Shown piece by piece: positions 33,148-41,257 of a DNA stretch of 64,000 nt. Within the stretch, counting starts at the first letter, position 1. Each line of letters opens with the position of its first letter. The stretch comes from an uncultured Clostridium sp. (lineage in GTDB: Bacteria; Bacillota; Clostridia; Lachnospirales; Lachnospiraceae), in contig CABVBU010000003.1 of assembly GCA_902496665.1 (NCBI GenBank), positions 78,503 to 142,502 of the forward strand, given 5' to 3'. The notes below the pieces were generated by a model, which was given only the letters and a program-made list of their open reading frames with translations, searched no databases and was not told where the DNA came from. The position numbers and the translations under genes were made by a program.

Positions 33148-34434
33148 ATGGATAGAGAAGCTATAAAGAATGCATTACAGAGCGAGAAAGCGTCCAGATT
33201 TTTCAAGGAGATGTACGGAAACGGCGCTGCTGAGAACGAGAAGCGCTATGAGCATGTTCTCGAGGGATTCGAAAAGACATTTGGTGAGAACAATGTGAGT
33301 CTCTTCACATCCGCTGGCCGTACCGAGATCAGCGGAAACCATACGGATCACAACAACGGAAAGGTTCTGGCCGGAAGCATCAACCTGGACTGCGTTGCCT
33401 GCGCAGCGGCAAACGGGACCGATGAGATCCATATCATCAGTGAGACATACAACCAGAAATTCACGATCAATATCAAAAACTTAAATCCGAGCGACAAGAT
33501 GGCTGGAACCATCGACCTTACAAAGGGAATGTTAGCTGGCTTCCAGGAGATGGGATATAAGATCGGCGGTTTCGACGCTTACATCACAAGTAACGTGATC
33601 AGCGCCGCCGGAGTCAGCTCCTCCGCTTCCTACGAAATGCTGATCTGTTCCATGATCAACGAGTTCTTCAATGACGGAAAAGTGGACGTCGTTACATATG
33701 CCCATGTCGGCAAATACGCGGAGAATAAATATTGGAATAAGGGATCAGGACTTCTCGACCAGATGGCATGCGCGGTGGGCGGCATGATCACTATCGACTT
33801 CAAGAATCCGTTAGAGCCGGCAGTCGAAAAACTCGACTACGATTTTGGTGCTCAGGATCACAGCCTGATCATCGTCCAGACCGGAAAAGGCCATGCGGAC
33901 TTAAGTGCTGAGTATTCCTCCATCCCGAATGAGATGAAGAGGGTGGCAGCTGTGTTTGGAAAGGAAGTCTGCGCGGATATCACAGAAAAAGAAGTGATCG
34001 AGAATGCGGCCAAAGTGAGAAAAGAGGCGGGTGACCGCGCGTTCTTACGTGCCCTTCACTTCTTTGAGGAGAACAAGCGTGTTGAAAAACAGGTTCAGGC
34101 ATTAAAGGAGAACCGCTTCGATGAGTTCTTGAAGCTGATCACCGAGTCCGGAAATTCCTCCTGGAAATGGCTGCAGAACTGCTATGTTCCGGGATCCGAG
34201 GAGCAGGGAATCACTTCCGCACTGGCGCTCACAGAATTATTTATCAAGGAGAAAGGCTGCGGTGCATGCCGTGTTCACGGCGGCGGATTCGCGGGCGTTA
34301 TTATGGCAATGCTGCCGAATGATGTGACAGATGAGTATATCTCCTACATTGAAAAAGCGATGGGACCGGGAAGCGCGTACCGCATGAGCATCCGCCCGTA
34401 CGGCGCTGTCTGCGTGGACAGATATATCGCGTGA
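33148..34434 (+). CDS. galK: galactokinase
   Basis: A 428-residue GHMP-family kinase phosphorylating galactose at C1 for the Leloir pathway. The galactokinase signature appears as GRTEISGNHTDHNNGKVLAG (classic GRxNxxGEHxDYxxGxVLP), with the GEHTDY part altered to GNHTDH. The GHMP motif is ISAAGVSSSASYEMLICSM, and the C-terminal ATP loop is CRVHGGGFAGVIMAMLP. KGSGLLDQMACAVGG contains the catalytic Asp. The N-terminus is longer than in E. coli GalK. No galT or galE follows. The start ATG sits after GGAGATTGGGG. Confidence 0.9.
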   Translation: MDREAIKNALQSEKASRFFKEMYGNGAAENEKRYEHVLEGFEKTFGENNVSLFTSAGRTEISGNHTDHNNGKVLAGSINLDCVACAAANGTDEIHIISETYNQKFTINIKNLNPSDKMAGTIDLTKGMLAGFQEMGYKIGGFDAYITSNVISAAGVSSSASYEMLICSMINEFFNDGKVDVVTYAHVGKYAENKYWNKGSGLLDQMACAVGGMITIDFKNPLEPAVEKLDYDFGAQDHSLIIVQTGKGHADLSAEYSSIPNEMKRVAAVFGKEVCADITEKEVIENAAKVRKEAGDRAFLRALHFFEENKRVEKQVQALKENRFDEFLKLITESGNSSWKWLQNCYVPGSEEQGITSALALTELFIKEKGCGACRVHGGGFAGVIMAMLPNDVTDEYISYIEKAMGPGSAYRMSIRPYGAVCVDRYIA

Positions 34435-35414
34435 TGATGGAACAGAAAAATATGAGGGTGCTCCTTATTTCTGCTGCCGCCTGCATGCTTGCTGCCTGCT
34501 CAAAACAGGACTCCGGCGCTTCTGAGACGGGAAAACTCATCATGGGAACCTTCACTGAGGACAGCGTGACAGACCGGGCAGGAAAAGCCGTGGCGGCGAC
34601 CATCAGCAACACAGTCCCTGGAACCTATGTGGAGACATGGCCGTCAAAGGGGGCTTATGTGAATCTTGAGCACCTGTTTGACGGAACTTATGATCTCGTG
34701 ATCGTCCCGGCGGGGGCTGCTTACGAGGCGTATACGGGAACCGGTGTATGCGAGGGAGAAAAACAGGAAAAACTCCGTGCGGTGGCGGCTTGTTACCCCA
34801 TCGTTTCCACCTGGGCGTCCCCGAAGAAACTTGGGCTCTCGAAGGTACAGGAGTTAAAAGGACATCCTCTGGCGGTTGGAAACGAAGGTTCCGCGACCGC
34901 GAAGGTATCCGGCGAGGTGTTCGATGTTCTTGGAATCGATAAGGAAAATTCGGAGATCTGGTATTACGGAATCAAGGGCGGAGCCGGCGGGATCCGTGAC
35001 CAGTGGGCCGATGGGATCCATGCGTTTTCGGAGAGTCCTGTTCCGGCTTACCAGGAGCTGGCGTCGGAGGATGCGGTCAGGTTTTTATCCTACACGGATG
35101 AGGAGCTGGACGAGATCCTGGCCGGACACCCGGAGTACAGTAAGATCACGATCCCGGCGGGAACCTACGAAAATCAGGACGAGGAGATCACGACGTTCTG
35201 CGAGAAAGTTCTGGTCTGCGTGTCCGCGGATATGGACGAGGAGCTTGTCCATGAGATCGCCTGGGCACTGGAGGTCAACGGTCCTGTGTATACAGCCGGA
35301 CAGGCGTTTATGCGGGCGATGGACGATAAAGAATTCCGGGCTTTAGAGATCCCGATTCCGCTTCATGACGGGGCGAGACGGTATTATGAGGAAGAGGGAT
35401 ACTTTGAACAGTAA
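34431..35414 (+). CDS. TAXI-family TRAP-type substrate-binding lipoprotein
   Basis: About 327 residues. The signal is MRVLLISAAACMLAACS, with lipobox MLAAC, so the mature protein is lipid-anchored. The domain shows GTVPGTYVETWPSKGAYVN-like (SNTVPGTYVETWPSKGAYVN), LKGHPLAVGNEGSATAKV, YYGIKGGAGGIRDQWADGIH and a late EIAWALEVNG, which fit TAXI-type (TRAP-associated) binding proteins. No membrane subunits are nearby, so it is an orphan here. The start is uncertain: GTG at 34431 overlaps the galK stop, ATGs follow at 34434, 34437 and 34452, and none has a good ribosome site, suggesting translational coupling. Confidence 0.8.
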   Translation: MMMEQKNMRVLLISAAACMLAACSKQDSGASETGKLIMGTFTEDSVTDRAGKAVAATISNTVPGTYVETWPSKGAYVNLEHLFDGTYDLVIVPAGAAYEAYTGTGVCEGEKQEKLRAVAACYPIVSTWASPKKLGLSKVQELKGHPLAVGNEGSATAKVSGEVFDVLGIDKENSEIWYYGIKGGAGGIRDQWADGIHAFSESPVPAYQELASEDAVRFLSYTDEELDEILAGHPEYSKITIPAGTYENQDEEITTFCEKVLVCVSADMDEELVHEIAWALEVNGPVYTAGQAFMRAMDDKEFRALEIPIPLHDGARRYYEEEGYFEQ

Positions 35415-35578
35415 AAGGGAGCCATGGCTTTTTGAATGACAAGTGCAGGTGACTGCATTTGATGCAGAAACTGCTGAAATGGATCGAATAGAAAATATAA
35501 TATAGTTGATCGTATGGCGCGGAATATTGGCGAAAATAACAAGCGGTCTTTTGAGAGACCGGGAAAAGGAGATGTCCT

Positions 35579-36529
35579 ATGTTGTACAAAGAACTGATCG
35601 AATTATTTGACATGTTAGACAATGCAGCAGCGTCCGGCAGCGAGGTGGTGGAGTACTTTAGATCCATCGATCCCATGTGTCAGGTGGAAACGTATCCGCT
35701 TGAAGGACCAAAAGGCCATACGGATATGGTGAGAATCCTGATTCCGGGGAAAAACGGAAAATCAAAGGGCGGAAACGCCGGAACGATCGGGATTCTCGGA
35801 CGCCTCGGCGGCCTGGGGGCAAGACCGGAACAGATTGGGTTTGTCTCCGACGGTGACGGTGCATTGACAGCATTAGCGGTTGCCGCAAAGCTTCTCAGAA
35901 TGCAGGCAAAGGGTGATTTCCTTGAGGGCGATGTGTTTATATCTACGCATGTCTGCCCGGACGCTCCGACAGCTCCACATGAACCGGTGCCGTTTATGAA
36001 CTCCCCGGTGGAGACATGGCAGGTGAATAAAGAGGAAGTGACGGACGATCTGGACGCAGTCCTGGTTGTGGACACCACAAAGGGCAACAGGATCATCAAC
36101 CACCGTGGATTCGCAATCTCACCGACGGTATGCCAGGGATACATTTTGAGAGTCAGCGAGGATCTTCTCGATGTGATGCAGACGACAACAGGAAAACTTC
36201 CTTATGTATTTGCACTGACACAGCAGGATATCACACCTTACGGAAATGGAATCTTCCATTTAAACAGTATCCTGCAGCCTGCGACGGCGACAAAAGCCCC
36301 GGTGGTAGGTGTTGCGATCACGACAGAGACGACCGTTGCCGGATGTGCGACGGGAGCTACTCATATGGAAGATCTGGATGAGGCGGCCCGGTTTATGATC
36401 GAGTCGGCGAAGGCATTCGGAAGAGGAAAACTGAGTTTTCTGGACAAAGAGGAGTTTGCGCGGATCAAGGAGCTTTACGGCAGCATGGACCACTTCCAGA
36501 CGCTTGGAAGAAAGAGTGAAGAGGCGTAA
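35579..36529 (+). CDS. DUF1177 family protein
   Basis: A 316-residue protein with the features of DUF1177, a family distantly like metallo-aminopeptidases: GTIGILGRLGGLGARPEQIG, VSDGDGALTALAVAAKLLRM, GDVFISTHVCPDAPTAPHEP with possible metal-binding His and Asp, and VLVVDTTKGNRIINHRGFAI. The end has ETTVAGCATGATHMEDLDEA. ATG after AAAAGGAG. The function of the family is not known; it is often next to transport or amino-acid-catabolism genes. Here it stands alone between the TAXI protein and the SH3/NlpC hydrolase. Confidence 0.85.
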   Translation: MLYKELIELFDMLDNAAASGSEVVEYFRSIDPMCQVETYPLEGPKGHTDMVRILIPGKNGKSKGGNAGTIGILGRLGGLGARPEQIGFVSDGDGALTALAVAAKLLRMQAKGDFLEGDVFISTHVCPDAPTAPHEPVPFMNSPVETWQVNKEEVTDDLDAVLVVDTTKGNRIINHRGFAISPTVCQGYILRVSEDLLDVMQTTTGKLPYVFALTQQDITPYGNGIFHLNSILQPATATKAPVVGVAITTETTVAGCATGATHMEDLDEAARFMIESAKAFGRGKLSFLDKEEFARIKELYGSMDHFQTLGRKSEEA

Positions 36530-36615
36530 GCTCCGGTTTTAGCCGGATTCCGGCAGCATATGTAATTTTTTAAGAATTTTGACAGAAATTTATCATAAAT
36601 CCCGGTGGAAAAAAT

Positions 36616-36671
36616 TTGACAGGTTCCGCCGGGATTGTTACAATTACGGGTAGAGTAAAAATTGTAACAAT
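36616..36671 (+). promoter_or_regulatory. promoter with an 11-base inverted repeat before the NlpC/P60 gene
   Basis: TTGACA at 36616-36621 and TACAAT at 36639-36644 have a 17-base spacer. ATTGTTACAAT (36634-36644) overlaps the -10 and is the exact reverse complement of ATTGTAACAAT (36661-36671), 16 bases downstream. The pair lies where a repressor or response regulator would act. TGTTAC/TGTAAC half-sites resemble WalR boxes, but the expected direct-repeat spacing is absent. Confidence 0.7.
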
Positions 36672-36712
36672 ATGCAATGACCGTCTATGGGACGGGGTGA
36701 TGGAGAACATAC

Positions 36713-38770
36713 ATGTCAGACAGAGAAATAATAGAAGAAACTAAGAAGGATGCTCCGGATCAGATGGAGCCTGTGATCCCGGAGGCCAAAGCCGCAGAAG
36801 CCGACAGCACAGAGCCGGAGGCCGAAGCAGCAGAAGCCGACAGCACAGAGCCGGAGGTCAAAGCAGCAGAAGCCGACAGCACAGAGCCGGAGGTCGAAGC
36901 AGTAGAAGCCGACAGTACAGAGCCGGAGGTTAAAGCCACAGAAGCCGACAGTACAAGATCCCGTTCTGTGGGAAGACGTTCCGGGAATAGAAGGGTAAAA
37001 CAGCAGACGGGGCGCACGAAAAAGGAACATCAGGCGAGTCAGCGTGAAAATATCTTAAGACTGCGTGAGATCAAAAAGAAAAAGGCGGCAATGCCGTATA
37101 TGAAGATCCTCGCGGCAGGCGGAGCGGCTGTTGCGGTGGTCGCAGTGGTTGCGGTTGTGGGAACTGTGATCGGAAATCACAGGGACACTTTTTCCAGAGG
37201 CATGAAGGTTGAGACCGCAGCGGCTTCCTTAGAGACAACGGAGGCTGCGTCCGAGAGCACCGGGGAGAGAAATATCGTTCTGGAGACGACACTTTCCGCC
37301 GAGGAGATCGCATCTAAGGAATATGAAAAGACAGTCCAGAGCATTGTGGACAGCTATGCGAACCTTGGTATCGCGGAGGTATCTGGCTATCTGAACGTCA
37401 GAAAGACCCCGGAGAGCTTCGGTGAGGTCGTAGGAAAGCTGCCGAAGGGCGGTGCCTGCGAGATCCTGGATACCTCCACGGATGGCTGGTATAAGATTTC
37501 CTCCGGCGGTGTGACCGGCTATGTAAGCTCCCAGTATGTCTATACCGGGGACGAGGCGAAAAAGCTGGCAGCGGAGAACGTGGCAGAGCGCGCGGTGATC
37601 GACGCGGATAAGTTAAATGTCCGTTCTGAGCCGAAGGCGGATGCCGACGTTGTGGATCAGGTATTTAAAAACGAGAGATATGACATTAAGAGCCAGCAGG
37701 ACGGCTGGGTCCAGATCTCCGACGGATATATTTCCGCGGATTATGTCACCGTAAAATATGCCCTGGATGAGGCGATCAAGCAGGATATGAGACAGACCGT
37801 CTTAAGCCTCTATGACAACCTCGGTGTATCCAACGTATCGAACTATCTGAACGTCCGTGACAACCCGGATGAGAATAAAGGCAAGATCATTGCGAAACTG
37901 CCGAGCAACGCAGGCTGTGATATCCTGGACACCTCTACGTCGGGTTGGTACAAGATCCGTTCCGGAAACATTACCGGTTATGTAAAATCCGAGTATATCC
38001 TCACCGGACAGCAGGCGAAGGATAAGGCGCTTCAGGTTGCAAAGCTTATGGCAATCTCCAACACGGACGGCGTCAATGTCCGCACAGAGCCGAACACGAA
38101 TTCTTCGATTTATACACAGATTTCCAACAGCGAGCGATTCCTTGTAGCGGATCAGCAGGATGGCTGGGTAAAGATCGAGATCGATGATCAAGATGCGTAC
38201 CTGTCCAGTGATTATGTGGATGTCAAGTATGGCCTGGAAGAGGCGATCAAGTATACACCGGTGGTTGAGGTTGCGGATAATTCTTCTAAGAATGACTCTA
38301 AGAGTAATTCGAAGAACAACACGAAGAATAATTCCAGCTCAAAGAACAGCGGAAAGAAGAAGAGCGCAAACGATGGCGCAGCCGGATCGAAGTCCGGAAG
38401 CGTTTCCTCCAAGCGTGCCCAGATCGCGAACTACGCGGTTCAGTTCGTCGGAAACAGATATGTCTACGGCGGAACGAGCCTGACAAACGGAACGGACTGC
38501 TCCGGATTTACAATGTCCGTCATGGCGAAATTCGGCGTATCCCTGCCGCATAACTCCGGCGCGCAGTCAGGAAGCGGAAAGTCGATCACCTCGAGCCAGA
38601 TGCGTCCGGGTGACCTTGTATTCTACTCCGGTAGCGGCGGGATCAACCATGTTGCGCTCTATATCGGAAATGGCCAGGTGTGCCATGCGTCCAACGCGAG
38701 ATCCGGTATCAAGATCTCCACATGGAACTACCGTACTCCGGCGAAGATCGTGAATGTACTTGGCGATTAA
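36713..38770 (+). CDS. membrane-anchored SH3-domain NlpC/P60 endopeptidase
   Basis: A 685-residue wall hydrolase. Residues 20-85 are an acidic tandem repeat (unit EADSTEPEVKAA). A basic stretch follows, then one membrane helix (AAGGAAVAVVAVVAVVGTVI, about 130-150). Four bacterial SH3 domains run from about 215 to 515, two of them with YLNVRxxPxxxGxxxxKLP, alternating with LNVRSEPKADADV-type units. A Ser/Asn/Lys linker precedes the C-terminal NlpC/P60 domain: NGTDCSGFTMSVMAKFG (catalytic Cys), GGINHVALYIG (catalytic His) and CHASNARSG. It should cut peptide stems of peptidoglycan at the cell surface. The inside-out order (acidic tail in the cytoplasm) is inferred from the helix. Confidence 0.92.
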   Translation: MSDREIIEETKKDAPDQMEPVIPEAKAAEADSTEPEAEAAEADSTEPEVKAAEADSTEPEVEAVEADSTEPEVKATEADSTRSRSVGRRSGNRRVKQQTGRTKKEHQASQRENILRLREIKKKKAAMPYMKILAAGGAAVAVVAVVAVVGTVIGNHRDTFSRGMKVETAAASLETTEAASESTGERNIVLETTLSAEEIASKEYEKTVQSIVDSYANLGIAEVSGYLNVRKTPESFGEVVGKLPKGGACEILDTSTDGWYKISSGGVTGYVSSQYVYTGDEAKKLAAENVAERAVIDADKLNVRSEPKADADVVDQVFKNERYDIKSQQDGWVQISDGYISADYVTVKYALDEAIKQDMRQTVLSLYDNLGVSNVSNYLNVRDNPDENKGKIIAKLPSNAGCDILDTSTSGWYKIRSGNITGYVKSEYILTGQQAKDKALQVAKLMAISNTDGVNVRTEPNTNSSIYTQISNSERFLVADQQDGWVKIEIDDQDAYLSSDYVDVKYGLEEAIKYTPVVEVADNSSKNDSKSNSKNNTKNNSSSKNSGKKKSANDGAAGSKSGSVSSKRAQIANYAVQFVGNRYVYGGTSLTNGTDCSGFTMSVMAKFGVSLPHNSGAQSGSGKSITSSQMRPGDLVFYSGSGGINHVALYIGNGQVCHASNARSGIKISTWNYRTPAKIVNVLGD
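36787..36955 (+). repeat. 36-base tandem repeats inside the NlpC/P60 gene
   Basis: About four and a half copies of a 36-base unit (core GCAGAAGCCGACAGCACAGA) encode EADSTEPEVKAA and variants. Units differ at only a few positions, mainly in the last third. Copy number could change by slippage without breaking the frame, altering the length of the acidic cytoplasmic tail. Confidence 0.85.
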
Positions 38771-38928
38771 TTGAAAATTGGAAGATTTCGGACAGCCTGG
38801 TAGAGATGCCGGGCTGTCTTGATAAGGGAAGTAAAATCGGATGAAATGAATTCCTCAGACAGGGAAGCCGGAACACGTTAAGAATTTTCCGGGTGAATCA
38901 GGTCCGGAATGTATGGGAAGGAAAGAAT

Positions 38929-40083
38929 ATGGAGAAAAAGAAGAGTATTAAAAGACCTGTTGCAGGTTTCTGCGCGGGACTTGGCATCCTGTTCGCCGCG
39001 TCGGTGCCGATGACGGCGTTTGCGGACACAGTTTATGTGAACGCGTCAAAGTTAAATTACAGAAATCAGCCGTCCACAACATCCGGGGCGGTGCTTGGAA
39101 CACTGCCCCGCGGGACAGAACTCTCCAGAGTGAAAAACAATGGGGAATGGAGCGAGGTGCAGATCGGTGGGGCGAAGACGACCGTCTATGTGGCAAGCCG
39201 CTATCTTGTGACCAGCAAGCCGCAGAGCAGCACTGCGAAAACGGGGGCGACAACTGCGGGCGGAACGTCCACGGTCGCTGCCGATGGAACCGTGACAGTA
39301 CCGGACTCCTTAAAGGCGTATGTGGATAAGGCTTATCAGGTCGGGATGGATCCCAACTGGAAATATGCGGGGATGTCCGCAATCAACAGCGGATGTGCGG
39401 TATTCTATCACAATGGAACTGCAAACCGCAAAAACAAGGTAGTAGCCGTAAATGCTGGACACGGAACATCCGGCGGATCGAAGATAAAGACATTCTGTCA
39501 CCCGGATCAGACGGCGAAGGTGACAGGTGGAACGACGGGCGCAGGCGCGACAAAGGCGGTGGCGGTATCCGGCGGAATGACATTTGCGGATGGAACGGCG
39601 GAGAGCACCGTGACACTCCGCATGGCACAGATCTTCCGGGATAAGCTTCTGGCAGCGGGATATGATGTGTTGATGATCCGTGACGGAAGCGATGTGCAGC
39701 TTGACAATGTGGCGAGAACTGTTATGGCGAACAACAAGGCGGACTGCCATATCGCCCTGCACTGGGATTCCACGAAGACGGACAAGGGCGCATTTTACAT
39801 GAGTGTGCCGAATAATGCCGCCTACCGTGCCATGGAGCCGGTGGCGTCCCACTGGGAGTCCCACAATAAGCTTGGAAGTGCGCTGGTGGGCGGATTGAAG
39901 CAGAATGGTGTGAAGATCTTCTCGTCGGGATCCATGGAGATGGATCTGACCCAGACGTCGTATTCTATGATTCCGAGTATTGATATCGAACTGGGGGATG
40001 GGAAATCTGCTCATGATGATGTGACGTTGGGGAAACTGGCGGATGGGCTTGTTGTCGGTGTGAACAGCTTTTTTGGACGGTAA
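38929..40083 (+). CDS. secreted SH3-domain N-acetylmuramoyl-L-alanine amidase
   Basis: About 384 residues. ATG at 38929 follows AAGGAAAG; the signal peptide is RPVAGFCAGLGILFAASVPM ending TAFAD. An SH3 domain (VYVNASKLNYRNQPSTTSGA to YVASRYL) is followed by a Thr/Ala linker and an amidase_3 domain. VVAVNAGHGTSGG has the first zinc His, ESTVTLRMAQIFRDKLLAAG the Glu, and DCHIALHWDSTKTDKGAFYM the second His. The late SIDIELGDGKSAHDD carries the catalytic Glu. It removes stem peptides from glycan strands. It follows the other SH3 hydrolase but has its own spacing of about 150 bases with an imperfect hairpin (GACAGCC...GGCTGTC, 38790-38819). Confidence 0.9.
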   Translation: MEKKKSIKRPVAGFCAGLGILFAASVPMTAFADTVYVNASKLNYRNQPSTTSGAVLGTLPRGTELSRVKNNGEWSEVQIGGAKTTVYVASRYLVTSKPQSSTAKTGATTAGGTSTVAADGTVTVPDSLKAYVDKAYQVGMDPNWKYAGMSAINSGCAVFYHNGTANRKNKVVAVNAGHGTSGGSKIKTFCHPDQTAKVTGGTTGAGATKAVAVSGGMTFADGTAESTVTLRMAQIFRDKLLAAGYDVLMIRDGSDVQLDNVARTVMANNKADCHIALHWDSTKTDKGAFYMSVPNNAAYRAMEPVASHWESHNKLGSALVGGLKQNGVKIFSSGSMEMDLTQTSYSMIPSIDIELGDGKSAHDDVTLGKLADGLVVGVNSFFGR

Positions 40084-40160
40084 ATTTTGGAGAGTTATAT
40101 CAGGGAAATTTAAGAGAATACTGCTGCCGGGAAAATACCTGGCGGCGGTTCTTGAAAAAC

Positions 40161-40204
40161 GGCACACCGAATTCTCGTTACTTTAGTGATGAGTCAGGTG
40201 TGCC
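40161..40204. repeat. hairpin downstream of the amidase gene
   Basis: GGCACACC and GGTGTGCC form a perfect eight-base stem separated by 28 bases. AAATAATTTATC follows. It could be a weak terminator of the amidase transcript. The rest of the 600-base gap between 40083 and 40683 holds the tRNA gene, its terminator and a promoter. Confidence 0.45.
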
Positions 40205-40373
40205 AAATAATTTATCAAGACACAGAACCAGTGTCTGCCGCATATAGGAACATATGATATCATGTAAACATGGATTGTGCAGTTACCGTCAGTGACCGAA
40301 ACCGGGATCAGGTGATGGCATATATTGAGGGACAAAAAGAGAAGGAAAGAAGAATGTAGGGGACTTTCCGTAT

Positions 40374-40411
40374 AAAAAAACACCATCTCACAATGGAAAT
40401 GGTGTTTTTTT
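40374..40411 (-). terminator. terminator of the tRNA-Ala gene
   Basis: AAAAAAACACCAT and ATGGTGTTTTTTT form a symmetric stem. On the minus strand it lies three bases after the tRNA end, so it terminates the tRNA transcript; it would also work on the plus strand. Confidence 0.85.
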
Positions 40412-40414
40412 CAG

Positions 40415-40487
40415 TGGACCTGATCGGATTCGAACCGACGACCCCCACAATGCGAATGTGGTGCGCTCCCAACTGCGCTACAAGCCC
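40415..40487 (-). tRNA. tRNA-Ala(CGC)
   Basis: The minus strand gives a full cloverleaf. The acceptor GGGCTTG pairs with CAGGTCC and includes the G3-U70 pair that defines tRNA-Ala. The D arm is GCGC/GCGC with AGTTGGGA, the anticodon arm CCACA-TTCGCAT-TGTGG gives anticodon CGC, and the T arm is GTCGG-TTCGAAT-CCGAT. A73 is encoded; CCA is not. A 101-codon minus-strand frame over it (with VAQLGAHHIRIVGVVGSNP) is a known artefact of tRNA genes. Confidence 0.93.
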
Positions 40488-40617
40488 ATAACGATATTTT
40501 TTTGACTTCATTATTATCGCACCACAGAGGATGGATGTCAAGATTTTCCATGGGAAAAAGTGAAGAAATTTTGCTGGGATTTTTGATAGTGCGTGTATGA
40601 AAGAATCGAACATATGG

Positions 40618-40646
40618 TTGTATACAGGCGGAAAATGTGGTAAAAT
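40618..40646 (+). promoter_or_regulatory. promoter before the 135-residue hypothetical gene
   Basis: TTGTAT at 40618-40623 and TAAAAT at 40641-40646 have a 17-base spacer. A 12-of-14 match to the SOS box (CGAACATATGGTTG) overlaps the -35, but two mismatches in the right arm make it doubtful. Confidence 0.5.
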
Positions 40647-40682
40647 GAGAGGCAGAAGTTAAACAGGGAGAGAGGGGATCAT

Positions 40683-41090
40683 ATGATATTGATCGTATGT
40701 GTGGATGACCATAATGGAATGATGTTCAATCACCGCCGCCAGAGCCAGGACCGCGTCCTGCGGGCAGATGTGTTGGAGCTCACGGCAGGGAAAGCACTGT
40801 GGATGAATGCGTACAGCAGAAAGCAGTTTACGGAGAATGACGCGGATGAAATACGGGTGGATGAAATGTTTCTCGATGCTGCGGGGGACGAGGAGTTCTG
40901 CTTTGTGGAGAATGCGGATGTTTCCGGCTGTGTGGAGCGGATCGAGGAGATCTATGTGTACCGCTGGAACAGGGATTATCCGGCGGATGTGTATTTTCCG
41001 GTGGACCTTGGCGGCTGGAAGTGCGAGGAGACGAAAGAATTTGAAGGATCTTCCCACGAGAAAATTACCAGAGAGAGGTATACCCGGTAA
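40683..41090 (+). CDS. conserved hypothetical protein
   Basis: A 135-residue acidic soluble protein. It opens ILIVCVDDHNGMMFNHRRQS and continues QDRVLRADVLELTAGKALWM, with FVENADVSGCVERIEEIYVY and RWNRDYPADVYFPVDL later. I have seen this protein type annotated loosely as 'ribonuclease Z' in Clostridia, but it lacks the HxHxDH metal site, so that name should not be used. Neither enzyme motifs nor membrane segments are visible. ATG after GAGAGGGG. The next gene encodes a secreted nuclease about 170 bases on. Confidence 0.75.
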   Translation: MILIVCVDDHNGMMFNHRRQSQDRVLRADVLELTAGKALWMNAYSRKQFTENDADEIRVDEMFLDAAGDEEFCFVENADVSGCVERIEEIYVYRWNRDYPADVYFPVDLGGWKCEETKEFEGSSHEKITRERYTR

Positions 41091-41257
41091 AATTATGAAG
41101 GTATGATAAGCAGAGTGACGCTGAAGGCAGTTCCAATTCCGATAGTTCAGAAAATATAGTGGGACATTGGAGATGGGGACAAGAGAGCATGTACAGAGCA
41201 TTTGACGGAAAGGCGGACTGCGATAGAAAATATGGCAACAGAGGAGAACGACAGAAG

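Noticed and set aside
39310..40167. Minus-strand open frame of 285 codons
   Set aside because: Antisense to the SH3 amidase gene; no recognisable motifs and no ribosome site.
40308..40613. Minus-strand open frame with VAQLGAHHIRIVGVVGSNP
   Set aside because: This string is the standard artefact of translating through a tRNA gene; the tRNA-Ala is the real feature.
40605..40618. SOS box before the 135-residue hypothetical gene
   Set aside because: Only 12 of 14 positions match, with errors in the conserved right arm.
40683..41090. Ribonuclease Z
   Set aside because: Related proteins may carry this name, but the metallo-beta-lactamase HxHxDH motif is absent.
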